A stretch of 64,000 nucleotides of DNA from Dokdonella_A soli (GCF_039523175.1 NZ_BAAAEU010000015.1:1-64000); one strand, 5' to 3'; positions 41,138 to 50,362 are shown, numbered from the stretch's first letter. Notes: generated by a model not told the origin, from the sequence alone. Made by a program: numbers and translations.

Positions 41138-42385
41138 ATGCGATCGCACTATGTAAGAACCTGGCCAGTCTGGCTGTTGCTGCTGCTCGCCGCGTCCGCG
41201 TCGGCGATGGACCACCTGGTCATCGTCGGCGGCACTTCGCCCGGCGGCTACTACGGCGGCGGTACTCCGATCCTGATGTTCAACCCGGCGAACCTGACCA
41301 TCAACGTCGGCGACACGGTGACCTGGACCAACGCCGGTGGACCGCACAATGCGCACGCCGACGACAATTCGTTCCGCTGCGCGCAGGGCTGCGACGGCCA
41401 AGGCGGCAACGGCAATCCCATTAATACGAGCTGGACCGCGACGGTCGCGTTCACCAAGCCCGGCACGGTCACCTATCACTGCGACAATCACGGCTACCTC
41501 GGCATGACCGGCAGCATCACGGTGCAAGGTCCGCCGCCGCCGCCTGCGAGCGTCAACCTCGACCAGCAGGGATTGACCGGCACCTGGGCCAATCCGGCCA
41601 CCAACAGCCAAGGCTTCGTCTTGGAGGCCGACGCGGATTTGTTCGGTCCCGGCTCCGGCAACGTGTTCGCCGGCTGGTTCACCTACGACACGACAGCGGC
41701 AGGCGGCCAGCGCTGGTACACGATCCAGGGTCAGGTCAGCAGCGGCAGTGCCTCCGCGACGCTGCCGATCTATCTCACCGACGGTGGCCAATTCGATACT
41801 GCGCAGGCGACCAAGACCATGCCGGTCGGGCAGGCCACGCTCCAACTCAGCGACTGCATGCACGGCACACTGGCCTACACGTTCTCCGATGGCAGCGGCC
41901 GAACCGGCACCATTCCGCTTACGCGTTTGCTTCAGAACGTGACCTGTGGAGCGACCGGCAATAACGGCACTGCCGGAAAGAACTACCTGTTGTCCGGCGC
42001 CTGGGCCGATTTTGCCACCAGCGGTCAAGGCCTGGTGATCGACATCAACCCGGTGCAGGGCGTGCTGTTCGCCGCCTGGTACACGTTCCTTGCCGACGCC
42101 AGTTCGGCCAGCGGTCCCGCCGGCCAGCACTGGTACACGCTGCAGGCGCTGGTGACGCCGAGCACCAGTTCGTTGACCAACATCGGCATCTACGACACCA
42201 CCGGCGGCGTGTTCGATCACGCGGCGACCACGGCGACCAACCAGGTCGGCACCGCGAGCCTGGTCTTCCATAGCTGCAGTTCCGCGACCATGACCTTCAG
42301 TTTCAACGGGGGCCCGAACGCCGGCAGGAACGGCACGCTCAATCTGGCACGAATCGTCGCGCCGCCGACAGGCTGCACGCTGTGA
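41138..42385 (+). CDS. secreted cupredoxin with two C-terminal beta repeats
   Basis: The 415-residue protein has a signal peptide (residues 1-23, ending SASA). A plastocyanin-like domain (24-130) carries type 1 copper ligands His70 (GGPHNAH), Cys115, His118 and Met123 (YHCDNHGYLGM), the C-x2-H-x4-M spacing of an electron-transfer cupredoxin. Two repeats of about 130 residues follow (GLTGTWANPATNSQGFVLE and LLSGAWADFATSGQGLVIDI), each with AGWFTYD or AAWYTFL, RWYTIQG or HWYTLQA, and a late cysteine pair. The repeats occur in other secreted proteins of this group, with unknown role. AGGAGG precedes the start. Confidence 0.85.
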   Translation: MRSHYVRTWPVWLLLLLAASASAMDHLVIVGGTSPGGYYGGGTPILMFNPANLTINVGDTVTWTNAGGPHNAHADDNSFRCAQGCDGQGGNGNPINTSWTATVAFTKPGTVTYHCDNHGYLGMTGSITVQGPPPPPASVNLDQQGLTGTWANPATNSQGFVLEADADLFGPGSGNVFAGWFTYDTTAAGGQRWYTIQGQVSSGSASATLPIYLTDGGQFDTAQATKTMPVGQATLQLSDCMHGTLAYTFSDGSGRTGTIPLTRLLQNVTCGATGNNGTAGKNYLLSGAWADFATSGQGLVIDINPVQGVLFAAWYTFLADASSASGPAGQHWYTLQALVTPSTSSLTNIGIYDTTGGVFDHAATTATNQVGTASLVFHSCSSATMTFSFNGGPNAGRNGTLNLARIVAPPTGCTL

Positions 42386-42489
42386 GTGATCTCGGGGCTG
42401 TCGACCGGCCCGCGATCGTGGTCCGTCAGCCTCGAGAGGCTTGATCGCAGCAGACAGCACGGTGCGCAGCCTGCGCCCAATCCGGATCC

Positions 42490-42855
42490 GGATGCGCGAC
42501 CTGCATCCGGGTCCGGCTTCGTTTCCGCTTCCGGATACAGCGTCTGGCCGATGTCGTAGTCGCACCAGTTGATCAGCAGGTCGAGCTTGCCGTCGCTGTC
42601 CAGGTCGCCGGCCCAGACCAGATAATCCCGCGCGCCGATCACATCGGGCAGGCCCTCGTACCAGCGGTGCGTGCCAAGCCGTTGCCGCTTGCCGCCGAGG
42701 CGCAGTTCGATCCACACCTCGTCCCCGGGATAGTCGGGATCGGTCGACGCCGAGATCCGTGGCACCAGCAAGGCGATGCGCGGCGACTGCCCATCGCAGT
42801 ATCGACGCAATCGGAGGCGATCGCGCGTCGCCGTGAGGGCGTTCGAATGGTGCAA
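42490..42855 (-). pseudogene. truncated VCBS/FG-GAP-like gene
   Basis: The minus-strand frame reads SPRIALLVPRISASTDPDYP, GDEVWIELRLGGKRQRLGTH and DYLVWAGDLDSDGKLDLLIN, including a DxDxDGxxD calcium-type loop as seen in proteins with FG-GAP repeats. Beyond about 42,490 the frame continues into the antisense of the cupredoxin gene with no stop until 42,217. The N-terminus lacks a signal peptide. Both ends therefore look lost, and I read it as a gene fragment. A functional cytoplasmic protein is less likely. Confidence 0.5.
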
Positions 42856-42927
42856 CGATGGCAGTTCCGCTGTTCGACCCGTCGAGGGATCGGGGACTGC
42901 TGCCGCATTCAGACCATACTATCGGGA

Positions 42928-43242
42928 CTATGGATTTTGCAGACGCAACAGCCGACTACGCACCACGAGCGCGACGCAGACGACGGCCATAAACACCCCA
43001 TAGGCGAGCAAGGTCGCGAGAATCTGCGGCCACAGGTGGCCGCCCTTGCCGGCCGCCGCGCCGATTCCCCAGCGCATCGCGACGATGCTCAACACTGCCG
43101 CCGCAATCAGCACCGCGGCGTCGGCGAGTCCGCGCAGTGCGGTGCGTGGCTGCCGCGGAAACATGCAGTACAGCGCGCCGAGGATCGCGAACCAGGGCAG
43201 GAACAGCAGGAACGCGAGTCCGGTCTCGATATGCGGATTCAT
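42928..43242 (-). CDS. small integral membrane protein of the cytochrome operon
   Basis: The 104-residue protein has three predicted transmembrane helices: ETGLAFLLFLPWFAILGALY, DAAVLIAAAVLSIVAMRWGI and ILATLLAYGVFMAVVCVALV. No family is recognised. It starts 30 bp after the triheme cytochrome gene on the same strand and is probably the last gene of that operon. It may anchor or assist the cytochromes at the inner membrane, which is inference from position. Confidence 0.75.
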   Translation of the reverse strand: MNPHIETGLAFLLFLPWFAILGALYCMFPRQPRTALRGLADAAVLIAAAVLSIVAMRWGIGAAAGKGGHLWPQILATLLAYGVFMAVVCVALVVRSRLLRLQNP

Positions 43243-43272
43243 GGTGAAGAGGGCCTGTGCGTGAGGTCGGCG

Positions 43273-44562
43273 TCAGTCGACGTCGATACCGTGCAGCGCG
43301 TCGATGTCGCCGGCGGATAGGTTCGAGTGCCGATCGCCCCAGGTCATGCGGATGTGGTTCGCGACTGCGGCGATTTCCGCGGAGTCGAGCTGCTGCACGA
43401 ACGGCGGCATCGAGTGCGGGCGCGGATTGCCAGCGGTCGTCGGCGGCATCGCGCCGTACAGGATCATGCGCACCGCGTTCGCCGGATCCGGCGCAGTGAC
43501 CGCGACCGCATCGACCAGCGGCGGACCCTTGTCCGTGCCGCGCCCGTCGCGTGCGTGGCAGTCCTCGCAATGACGCTTGTAGAGGTCCGCGCCGCTGTCT
43601 GCATCCCTGTTGGGTCCGGCAGCCGGCTCAGCGGAGTTCGGCACCGCTACATGCGCGGGCACGGACTTCAGGAACACTGCCATCGCGAGCGCATCGTCCG
43701 GCGTGAGATGGCGCAGGCTGCCATAGACGACCTCGGCCATCGGCCCATAGACCGTTCCATGCGGCGAAGTGCCCGAGCGCAGGTAGTCCGCGAGTTCCGC
43801 GGTCGAATAGCGCCGCAGTTGCTGCGCATCGAGCGGCGGCGCGTACCAGCCGAGGCCGGGAATGCGTCCGCCGGCAAGATAGCCGGCGGCCGGCAGGGAG
43901 CCCATCGAACGGCGCGCACCGTGGCACATCGCGCAGTGGCCGAGGCCATCGACGAGATAACGGCCGCGCCGCTGCTGCGGCGACTCGCCGGCGCCGCCAT
44001 CCGGCGTTGCTGGCTGGTAATGCAGCATGCGCCAAGCCACCAGCGCGGGCCGCCAGCTTGCCGGGAACTCGAGCCGGTTTGGCGTCGGCGCCCGCGCGGT
44101 CGCCGGCAGCTGCTGCAGGTAGGCGAACAGCGCATCGAGATCGTCATCGCGGAGCAATGCGAAATGCGCGTACGGAAACACCGGATACAGCACACCGTGG
44201 CGACTGACGCCGTTGCGCATCGTGTGGCGGAACTCCTCGACCGACCAGCCACCGAGTCCGGTCTGTGCATCCGGCGTCAGGTTCGTGCTGTGGATCGTGC
44301 CGTAGCCGGTCGCGAAGGCGCGCCCGCCAGTGAACGGCACGCCGCCGCGCGTGGTGTGGCAGGTGGCGCAAATGCCGAGCCGCGCGATGTATTCACCGCG
44401 CCCGACCTGCTCCGGTGTCGCCGTGAGCGGGTGCGTGGCACCGGCCGGAACGCGGTACGGCGCGAAACCGCCCTGGCGCAGGAACAGCACGCCGCCGACT
44501 GCGAGCGCGGCCAGTAGCAACGGCACCAGCGCGAACCAGGCAACGCCGAAGCGCCGGCTCAT
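43273..44562 (-). CDS. membrane-anchored triheme cytochrome c
   Basis: The 429-residue protein has an N-terminal anchor or uncleaved signal (ALVPLLLAALAVGGVLFL) and three CxxCH haem sites: CATCH (65-69), CAMCH (210-214) and CEDCH (332-336). This is the three-domain layout of AdhB/GDH-type dehydrogenase cytochrome subunits, which pass electrons from periplasmic dehydrogenases to quinone or oxidases. No dehydrogenase gene is adjacent. Its start at 44562 overlaps the stop of the diheme gene (ATGA), and the frame is open far upstream without homology. It probably works with the upstream diheme protein as one electron chain. Confidence 0.9.
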   Translation of the reverse strand: MSRRFGVAWFALVPLLLAALAVGGVLFLRQGGFAPYRVPAGATHPLTATPEQVGRGEYIARLGICATCHTTRGGVPFTGGRAFATGYGTIHSTNLTPDAQTGLGGWSVEEFRHTMRNGVSRHGVLYPVFPYAHFALLRDDDLDALFAYLQQLPATARAPTPNRLEFPASWRPALVAWRMLHYQPATPDGGAGESPQQRRGRYLVDGLGHCAMCHGARRSMGSLPAAGYLAGGRIPGLGWYAPPLDAQQLRRYSTAELADYLRSGTSPHGTVYGPMAEVVYGSLRHLTPDDALAMAVFLKSVPAHVAVPNSAEPAAGPNRDADSGADLYKRHCEDCHARDGRGTDKGPPLVDAVAVTAPDPANAVRMILYGAMPPTTAGNPRPHSMPPFVQQLDSAEIAAVANHIRMTWGDRHSNLSAGDIDALHGIDVD

Positions 44563-45317
44563 CGCGCGGGCTCCGCATGCGGCAGGTTTCCGCATGCGCG
44601 CGGCAGCACGAACGCGCCCGCGGGTGCGGGAGGCTGCGCATCCGCATGCGACTGCTGCGACAGCCAGACCGAGATCGCGCGGATGTCCTCCGGTGCGAGG
44701 CTGCGCGCAATCTCGCCCATGCAGTCCGGCGCGGTCGCGTGGCGGATGCCGTTGCGCCAATTGCCGAGCTGTGCGATCAGGTATTCCGCAGGCAGTCCGA
44801 CCAGCGCCGGGATGCCGGGCTCGAGCCCGCTCAGCTCGCTACCGTGGCAGGCGCTGCAAGCGGGTACGTTGCGCGCCGCATCGCCGTGGGTGACCCGCTG
44901 TTCCGCAGTCGCGCGCATCGCGGCGGTGAGATCGGACGCGCCCGTGTCGGCAGCGCGCGTGCGCGGTGGCTGCGCCGCATAGAACGCGGCGATCTCTTCC
45001 ATGTATGCGTCGTCCATGAACTGCACCAGCCAGGTCATCTGCGCGTTGACGCGGCGACCGTCGCGGAAGTTCTTCAGCTGTTCGAGCAGATAGCCGGCCG
45101 GCTTGCCGGCGAGGTGCGGAACGTATTCGGCGCCGCTGACGCCTTCGCCGTGCGTGCCGTGGCAGGCCGCGCAGGCAGCCAGACGTTCGTCGAGTCCGTC
45201 CGCCGCTGCGTTCGCCGAGGCGGCCATGAGCAGCAGCGCGAGGCACACCCATGCACGTGCGCAAAATTCTGCGGCGAGTCGACGGCGGCGTCGCATCATG
45301 GACAGGGTGTGCGCCAT
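44559..45317 (-). CDS. periplasmic diheme cytochrome c
   Basis: The 252-residue protein has a signal peptide (about residues 18-37) and two CxxCH sites, CAACH (49-53) and CSACH (154-158), each in a class I cytochrome c fold (THGEGVSGAEYVPHLAGKPA and ELSGLEPGIPALVGLPAEYL). This resembles the c4-type diheme cytochromes that donate to cytochrome oxidases. The N-terminal start is uncertain: ATGs at 45299 and 45296 would give a more usual signal peptide. Translation is coupled to the triheme gene by a 4-bp overlap. Confidence 0.88.
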   Translation of the reverse strand: MAHTLSMMRRRRRLAAEFCARAWVCLALLLMAASANAAADGLDERLAACAACHGTHGEGVSGAEYVPHLAGKPAGYLLEQLKNFRDGRRVNAQMTWLVQFMDDAYMEEIAAFYAAQPPRTRAADTGASDLTAAMRATAEQRVTHGDAARNVPACSACHGSELSGLEPGIPALVGLPAEYLIAQLGNWRNGIRHATAPDCMGEIARSLAPEDIRAISVWLSQQSHADAQPPAPAGAFVLPRACGNLPHAEPAR

Positions 45318-45339
45318 CCCGGCTGCGGGAATCGGCGAC

Positions 45340-45549
45340 TCAGCCGTTGACGCCGTGCGGATGGATCCAGCCGGCCCAGATGCCGGCCATCACCAACATG
45401 ATCAACGCGACCGACAGCGTGATGCGCCGCGTCAGCGCATGCAGCGTCCGATCGGTCGTGCCCTTGTCGGTCATCATGTAGTACAGGCCGGCGCCGAGGT
45501 TGTACAGGATCGCGGCGAACGCCGCGACGACAATGAGCTTGCCAAGCAT
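45340..45549 (-). CDS. DUF2909 twin-transmembrane protein
   Basis: The 69-residue protein has two transmembrane helices (LIVVAAFAAILYNLGAGLYY and ITLSVALIMLVMAGIWAGWI) around a basic loop with TDKGTTDRTLHALTRRITLS. This is the DUF2909 pattern, normally found in aa3 cytochrome oxidase assembly clusters next to ctaG and SURF1. Here it heads a cytochrome c operon, which supports a respiratory role. The start is fixed by GGAGATCACC. The longer overlapping frame on this strand is a reading artefact through nagA and nagB. Confidence 0.88.
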   Translation of the reverse strand: MLGKLIVVAAFAAILYNLGAGLYYMMTDKGTTDRTLHALTRRITLSVALIMLVMAGIWAGWIHPHGVNG

Positions 45550-45695
45550 GGTGATCTCCGGAAACGGGTGCGGCGACGTCGTGCGGGGCACGTGGCGTGC
45601 CGGCCGATGATGCGGCCGGATGCGTCGAAGGGAACAGTGGCGCTTCGTCGCACCTGCCCGCCTTGCGCTGTGGGCCCGAAGCGTGTCGGCGCGGA

Positions 45696-46838
45696 TCAGG
45701 CGGACGCGGCGCCGGCGATCCAGGTGCGCCGGACCGCGAAATCCGCATCGAGCTCGACCAGGTTCGCGCGGAATCCCGGCGCGATACGGCCATGGTTGTG
45801 CGCGATGCCGAGAAACTCGGCCGGGTACGTCGAGGCCATGCGCGCCGCCTCGTCCAGCGATAAGCCGAGCGATGCGACCGTGTTGCGCAGCGCGCCCGCC
45901 ATGTCCAGCGCGGAACCGGCGAGCACGCCATCGGCCGTCTCGCAGCGGCCGTTGCGGCAGGTGATCGTTGCGCCGGCCAGCGTGTAGGTATCCGTGTCGG
46001 AGCCGACCGGCGGCATCGCATCGGTGACCAGCATCAGCTTGCCGCGCGGCTTCGCCGCGAGCGCGACGCGCAAGCTGGCCGGATGCACGTGGTGGCCGTC
46101 GACGATGACGCCGCACCAGGTTTCGCGATCCTCGAGTGCGGCGCCGACGACGCCGGGCTCGCGTCCCTGCAAAGGCGACATCGCGTTGTAGAGGTGTGTG
46201 AAGCCGCGCACGCCGGCGGCGAGCGCAGCGCGCGTTTCGTCGTAGGTCGCCGCCGTGTGGCCGGCGCAGACGATCACGCCGCGCGCGACGAGTGCACGCA
46301 CCCGCTCCGGTGTCACGCGCTCGGGCGCGAGCGTCAGCACGGTCCTGCCGTTGCGCAACGAACAGACCCGTTCGAGTTCGGTGTCGTCGAGCGCGCGGAA
46401 CTTTGAGGCGTCGTGCGCGCCGCGTCGCGCCGGCGCGATGTAGGGGCCTTCGAGATGGATGCCGAGCACGCCGGGCACGCCTTGCTCGATCGCGGCATCG
46501 ACCGCGGCGATCGCGGCGCGCATCACGTCGGTGTCGTCGCTGATCAGGGTCGGCAGGAAGCCGGTCGTGCCGAAGCGCCGATGGGCGCCCGCGATGCGCC
46601 GGATCGTCTCGACCGTCGGCGCGTCGTTGAACAGCACGCCGCCGCCGCCGTTGACCTGGCAATCGATGAAGCCGGGCAACAGCATGTTCCCCGCGAGATC
46701 GACAACCTGCGCAGCGCGGACGCGAGGATCGATCGCGGGGGCCAGCGCGACGATGCAATCGCCAACGATCAATACAGCGAGATCGTAGCGGAACCCCGTA
46801 TCGGTCAGCGCGCGGCCATTGATCAGTGCGGTCGCCAT
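45696..46838 (-). CDS. nagA: N-acetylglucosamine-6-phosphate deacetylase
   Basis: The 380-residue amidohydrolase has the NagA signatures GFIDCQVNGGGGVLFND, HLEGPYIAPARRGAHD, GHTAATYDE, HLYNAMSPLQGREPG and LVTDAMPPVG, covering the metal ligands (E in HLEGP, two His) and the catalytic Asp in TDAM. It removes acetate from GlcNAc-6-P in the cytoplasm. The first metal site HxH is replaced by DCQVNGG, as in single-metal NagA enzymes. Its ATG shares a base with the TGA of nagB-II (TGATG), so they are translationally coupled. Confidence 0.95.
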   Translation of the reverse strand: MATALINGRALTDTGFRYDLAVLIVGDCIVALAPAIDPRVRAAQVVDLAGNMLLPGFIDCQVNGGGGVLFNDAPTVETIRRIAGAHRRFGTTGFLPTLISDDTDVMRAAIAAVDAAIEQGVPGVLGIHLEGPYIAPARRGAHDASKFRALDDTELERVCSLRNGRTVLTLAPERVTPERVRALVARGVIVCAGHTAATYDETRAALAAGVRGFTHLYNAMSPLQGREPGVVGAALEDRETWCGVIVDGHHVHPASLRVALAAKPRGKLMLVTDAMPPVGSDTDTYTLAGATITCRNGRCETADGVLAGSALDMAGALRNTVASLGLSLDEAARMASTYPAEFLGIAHNHGRIAPGFRANLVELDADFAVRRTWIAGAASA

Positions 46839-47890
46839 CAGATTGTCTCGGTGACCTTGTTGAGATGGGGCGGCTGGTCCGGATCGCGGTCGCGTCGGAC
46901 CGCCAGCGCGTTGATCGCGCCGTAGCTGCGATGCACCGCGACCAGCGGTGCGCAGGCCGGGTCGAGATCCGGCGCGAGCGGCAGAGCGTGATCGCCCGCG
47001 TCGTCGCCGGCGACCCAGACGCGTGCGCCGTGCGCGCGGAACTTCGCGGCCACGCCGAGCGTACTTTCGAGCGTATCGTCCGCCTGCGCGAAGAACAGCA
47101 CCGGAAAGCCGGCGCCGACCAGCGCCATCGGGCCGTGCTGCACTTCCGCCGCGCTGAACGCCTCGGCGTGCAGGCCACAGGTCTCCTTGAGCTTGAGCGC
47201 GACTTCCTGTGCGGCAGCGAGACCGAGTCCGCGGCCGACCACGAACAGGTTCTGCGCGTCGACGAGTCCATCGACGAGCGGCGACCAGTCCAGCGGCCAG
47301 CTGGCTTCGAGTGCGGCCGGCACACCATCGAGTGCGTTGCGCAGCGCCGCGTCGCCTTTCCATTCCGCGGCCAGCTGCAGGATCGCGGACAACGAGCACA
47401 GGAAGCTCTTGGTCGCAGCGACGCTGAGTTCCGGGCCTGCGCGCAGCGGCACCACGAACTCGGCCGCGTGCGCGAGCGGCGAATCCTCGACGTTGACCAT
47501 CGCGACGACTCTCGCGCCGGCGCGCTTCGCGGCCTCGGCCTGGCCGACCAGATCAGGGCTCTTGCCCGACTGCGAGATCGCCAGGAACAGCGCGCCCCGG
47601 AGATCCTGCGCGGCTGCATAGATCGACTGCACCGACGGCGCGGCTGAGGTCGTGGTCACGCCGAGCCGCGTCTCGAACAGGTATTTCGCGAACGTCGCCG
47701 CGTTGTCCGAACTTCCACGTGCGCCGGTTGCGACCAGGCGCGGCGGATCACGACGCAGCGCCGCGGCGAGTTCGCCGATGCAGGTGCGGTTTGCTTCGAG
47801 CTGGCGCGCGATCGCCGGCGCCGACTCGCGGATTTCCTGGTACATGCGCGTCAATTCGGGTGCGCGCCGCTCGGGATTCTGTGGGGTCAT
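46838..47890 (-). CDS. SIS-domain glucosamine-6-phosphate deaminase (NagB-II)
   Basis: The 350-residue protein has two SIS domains (about 35-175 and 200-340): VATGARGSSDNAATFAKYLF, AISQSGKSPD, VVGRGLGLAAAQEVALKLKE and EAFSAAEVQHGPMALV. It resembles the isomerase half of GlmS without the glutaminase half, as in NagB-II/AgaS deaminases of Shewanella and Xanthomonads. It converts GlcN-6-P to fructose-6-P and ammonia in the cytoplasm. The start at 47890 fits the family; 13 further upstream codons are open. It lies 16 bp after the LacI gene and is coupled to nagA. Confidence 0.92.
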   Translation of the reverse strand: MTPQNPERRAPELTRMYQEIRESAPAIARQLEANRTCIGELAAALRRDPPRLVATGARGSSDNAATFAKYLFETRLGVTTTSAAPSVQSIYAAAQDLRGALFLAISQSGKSPDLVGQAEAAKRAGARVVAMVNVEDSPLAHAAEFVVPLRAGPELSVAATKSFLCSLSAILQLAAEWKGDAALRNALDGVPAALEASWPLDWSPLVDGLVDAQNLFVVGRGLGLAAAQEVALKLKETCGLHAEAFSAAEVQHGPMALVGAGFPVLFFAQADDTLESTLGVAAKFRAHGARVWVAGDDAGDHALPLAPDLDPACAPLVAVHRSYGAINALAVRRDRDPDQPPHLNKVTETI

Positions 47891-47906
47891 GTGTTGCTCG
47901 GAGTGT

Positions 47907-48944
47907 TCACGTCGCCGGCTTGTGCGCACGCGCGGTCGAGTCGCGGATCACCAGCTGCGGGCTGAAGCCGCGGTTGACCGGTGCGACACCGCTGCCGGAC
48001 GGCTTCAATTCGGCGATCAGGCGCAGCGCCGCGTGGCGCGCGATGTCTTCGGTGGCCTGCTTCGCGGTGGTCAGCGCCGGCCACGACTGCTTCGAGAACG
48101 GGCTGTCCTCGAAGCCGGCGATCGAGAGTTCGTAGGGTACGTCGATGCCGTTCGCCTTGGCCGCGGCGAGCACGCCGGCGGCGATCTCGTCGTTCGAACC
48201 GAAGATCGCGGTCGGCCGGTCGCGCAGCGCGAACAGCCGGCGCGCGCCGCGGAAACCGTCATCGAACGAATAGTCGCCCGGAATCACCAGCTTCTTGTCG
48301 AGCGGGATGTCGTAGTCCTTCAGCGCGCTCTCGTAGCCCTTGAAGCGCTCCGGACTCGAGCGGTGTGCTGCACCGCCCCAGAGGAAACCGATGCGCTGGT
48401 GGCCGAGCTGGATCAGGTGTTCGGTGATGTCATAGGCCGCGTCGCGGTCGTCGACATACACGCACGGGTAGCCGTCGTCGGGGTCCTCGGCGGCCGAGAT
48501 GATGCGTACGAAGCGAATGCCGTTGGCGGCGAGATAGCGGATCAGTTCCATGCGCTCGGACATCGGCGGCGCGAGCACGAGTCCGGCCAGGCGCGTGCGC
48601 TGCACGAGGTCGCGCAGTTCGTCGGCGAGATCGGGCACCGTCGAATCGCAGGGATGGATCTGCAGGCCGAAGCCCTGGTCGTGGCAGGCCGCGAGCACGC
48701 CGTTCTGCACGCTGATCACGTAGTACGGGTTCGGGTTGTCATAGACCAGTCCGATCGCGTGCGACGTCGCGCTGCGCAGGTTGCGCGCTGCCTGGTCCGG
48801 TGCGTAGTTGAGCTCGTCGATCGCGCGCTGCACGCGATCGCGCGTGTCGTCACGCACTGAGGTTTCGTTGTTGATGACGCGCGAGACCGTCTTCAGCGAC
48901 ACGTTCGCGCGTCGCGCGACATCCTTGATCGTGGGTCGGTTCAC
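47907..48944 (-). CDS. nagR: LacI-family regulator of the GlcNAc locus (NagR-like)
   Basis: The 345-residue protein has a LacI helix-turn-helix at its N-terminus (PTIKDVARRANVSLKTVSRV, INNETSVRDDTRDRVQRAID) and a periplasmic-binding-protein-like effector domain (GIRFVRIISAAEDPDDGYPC, RPTAIFGSNDEIAAGVLAAA). Its gene sits between nagP and nagB-II in one transcript, so it is the probable repressor of the locus, released by GlcNAc-6-P or a related sugar phosphate. Two palindromes containing CAACGTTG lie in the nagP-nagK gap. The start is GTG at 48944; the frame is open upstream without homology. Confidence 0.9.
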   Translation of the reverse strand: MNRPTIKDVARRANVSLKTVSRVINNETSVRDDTRDRVQRAIDELNYAPDQAARNLRSATSHAIGLVYDNPNPYYVISVQNGVLAACHDQGFGLQIHPCDSTVPDLADELRDLVQRTRLAGLVLAPPMSERMELIRYLAANGIRFVRIISAAEDPDDGYPCVYVDDRDAAYDITEHLIQLGHQRIGFLWGGAAHRSSPERFKGYESALKDYDIPLDKKLVIPGDYSFDDGFRGARRLFALRDRPTAIFGSNDEIAAGVLAAAKANGIDVPYELSIAGFEDSPFSKQSWPALTTAKQATEDIARHAALRLIAELKPSGSGVAPVNRGFSPQLVIRDSTARAHKPAT

Positions 48945-49009
48945 CTGGGCCTGCCTTCCGGGTTTCGCACCATCGTAGCCGACGTCTCCTGCACGCGGGT
49001 GACGCCGTC

Positions 49010-50296
49010 TCATCCGGCGTGCGCCATGCCTGCGCGGTGCCCGCGCAGCGCATAGAACAGGATGTACAGGTAGCACGGCAGCATGATCGCCACGAACACG
49101 AGCTGGAAGTCGTGGCTTTCGCGAAGCAAGGCGAAGCTCTGCGGAATGATCGCGCCACCGGCGATGCCCATGATCAGCAGCGCCGAGCCGATCTCGGTGA
49201 AGCGGCCGAGTCCGGCGATCGCGAGCGGGAAGATCGCCGGCCACATCATCGCGTTGGCGAAACCGAGCGCGGCGACGAAGCCGACCGACACGTAGCCGTG
49301 GCTGAGGTAGGCGCCGATCGAGAGCAGCCCGCCGAGCATGGCCGACAGCGCGAGATAGCGTGACTGCGAGATGAAACGCGGAATCGTCAGCAGACCCGCC
49401 ACATAGCCGACCAGCATCGCGGTCAGCGTGAACGAGGTGAAGAACTTGGTCTCGTCCGGCGGCAGGCCGAAGCCGCGGCCGTACGTGCCGATCGCGTCAC
49501 CGGCCATGACCTCGACGCCGACGTAGACGAACAGGCAAAGCGCGCCGAGCCACAGGTGCGGGAACGCGAACAGGCTGTCGCGGTGGAAGCGCGTGTCGGC
49601 GCTCGCGCGATTCGCTTCGGCGGGACGGACTTCCGGCAGCGGCGAGCGCGCGATCCAGACGCCGAGCAGGCCGAGCACGGCAGCCATCACCAGATACGGA
49701 ATGTGGATGCGCGCGGCGAACGCGTCGAGCAGCGCGGCGCGCGTCAGCGGGTCGGCGGCCTGCACCTGCGTCTTCAGGTCGCCCATGCCATGCAGCACCA
49801 GCGTACCGAGCACGAGCGGCGCAAGGATGCCGGCGACCTTGTTGCAGATGCCCATGAACGCGATGCGCTGCGCCGCACTCTCGATCGGTCCGAGGATGCT
49901 GATGTACGGATTCGCCGCGGTCTGCAGCAGCGCGAGTCCGGCGCCGATCACGAACAGGCCGGCCAACGCGCCCGGATACCAGCGCCGCACCACGAATTCG
50001 CCGAACACGAGCGCGCCGGCCGCCATCACCAGCAAGCCGATCGCCATGCCGCGCTTCATGCCGGTGCGACGCAGGATCGCCGACGCCGGCAGCGCGAGGA
50101 AGAAATACGAGAGATAGAACACCATCAACACGAGGAACGCGTTGACCGTGTTCAGCTCGAACGCGAGCTCGACGAACTGGATCAATGGCCCGTTGAGCCA
50201 GGTCACGAAGCCGAAGATGAAGAACAGCAGGCCGATGATCAGCATCGGCGTGCGGTAGTCCCGGGTTCTCGACGTGGCGGCGACGGCGGCTTGCAT
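49010..50296 (-). CDS. nagP: sugar MFS transporter, NagP-like
   Basis: The 428-residue protein has twelve predicted membrane helices and belongs to the FHS (fucose/glucose-galactose permease) branch of the MFS, with LIIGLLFFIFGFVTWLNGPL at the N-terminus and GAGLALLQTAANPYISILGP in helix 5. In Xanthomonads and Shewanella the orthologue NagP imports GlcNAc. The position at the head of the nagR-nagB-nagA transcript, next to two operators, supports GlcNAc as substrate. The ATG at 50296 follows AGGGGAG; the upstream frame is open but has no homology. Confidence 0.93.
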   Translation of the reverse strand: MQAAVAATSRTRDYRTPMLIIGLLFFIFGFVTWLNGPLIQFVELAFELNTVNAFLVLMVFYLSYFFLALPASAILRRTGMKRGMAIGLLVMAAGALVFGEFVVRRWYPGALAGLFVIGAGLALLQTAANPYISILGPIESAAQRIAFMGICNKVAGILAPLVLGTLVLHGMGDLKTQVQAADPLTRAALLDAFAARIHIPYLVMAAVLGLLGVWIARSPLPEVRPAEANRASADTRFHRDSLFAFPHLWLGALCLFVYVGVEVMAGDAIGTYGRGFGLPPDETKFFTSFTLTAMLVGYVAGLLTIPRFISQSRYLALSAMLGGLLSIGAYLSHGYVSVGFVAALGFANAMMWPAIFPLAIAGLGRFTEIGSALLIMGIAGGAIIPQSFALLRESHDFQLVFVAIMLPCYLYILFYALRGHRAGMAHAG

Positions 50297-50362
50297 CAGC
50301 GACTCCCCTTGCGGTGCGGGTCCGCGGCGACGCGCTTGCGGCGCCGGTTCGGTGCGAATTCG

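Noticed and set aside
40715..42715. 666-codon minus-strand open frame
   Set aside because: It is antisense to the cupredoxin gene, which has a signal peptide, copper ligands and an AGGAGG site; the frame has no recognisable domain.
45340..47619. 759-codon frame through nagB and nagA into DUF2909
   Set aside because: Only the last 69 codons are a real protein (DUF2909). The rest is off-frame reading of nagA and nagB-II.
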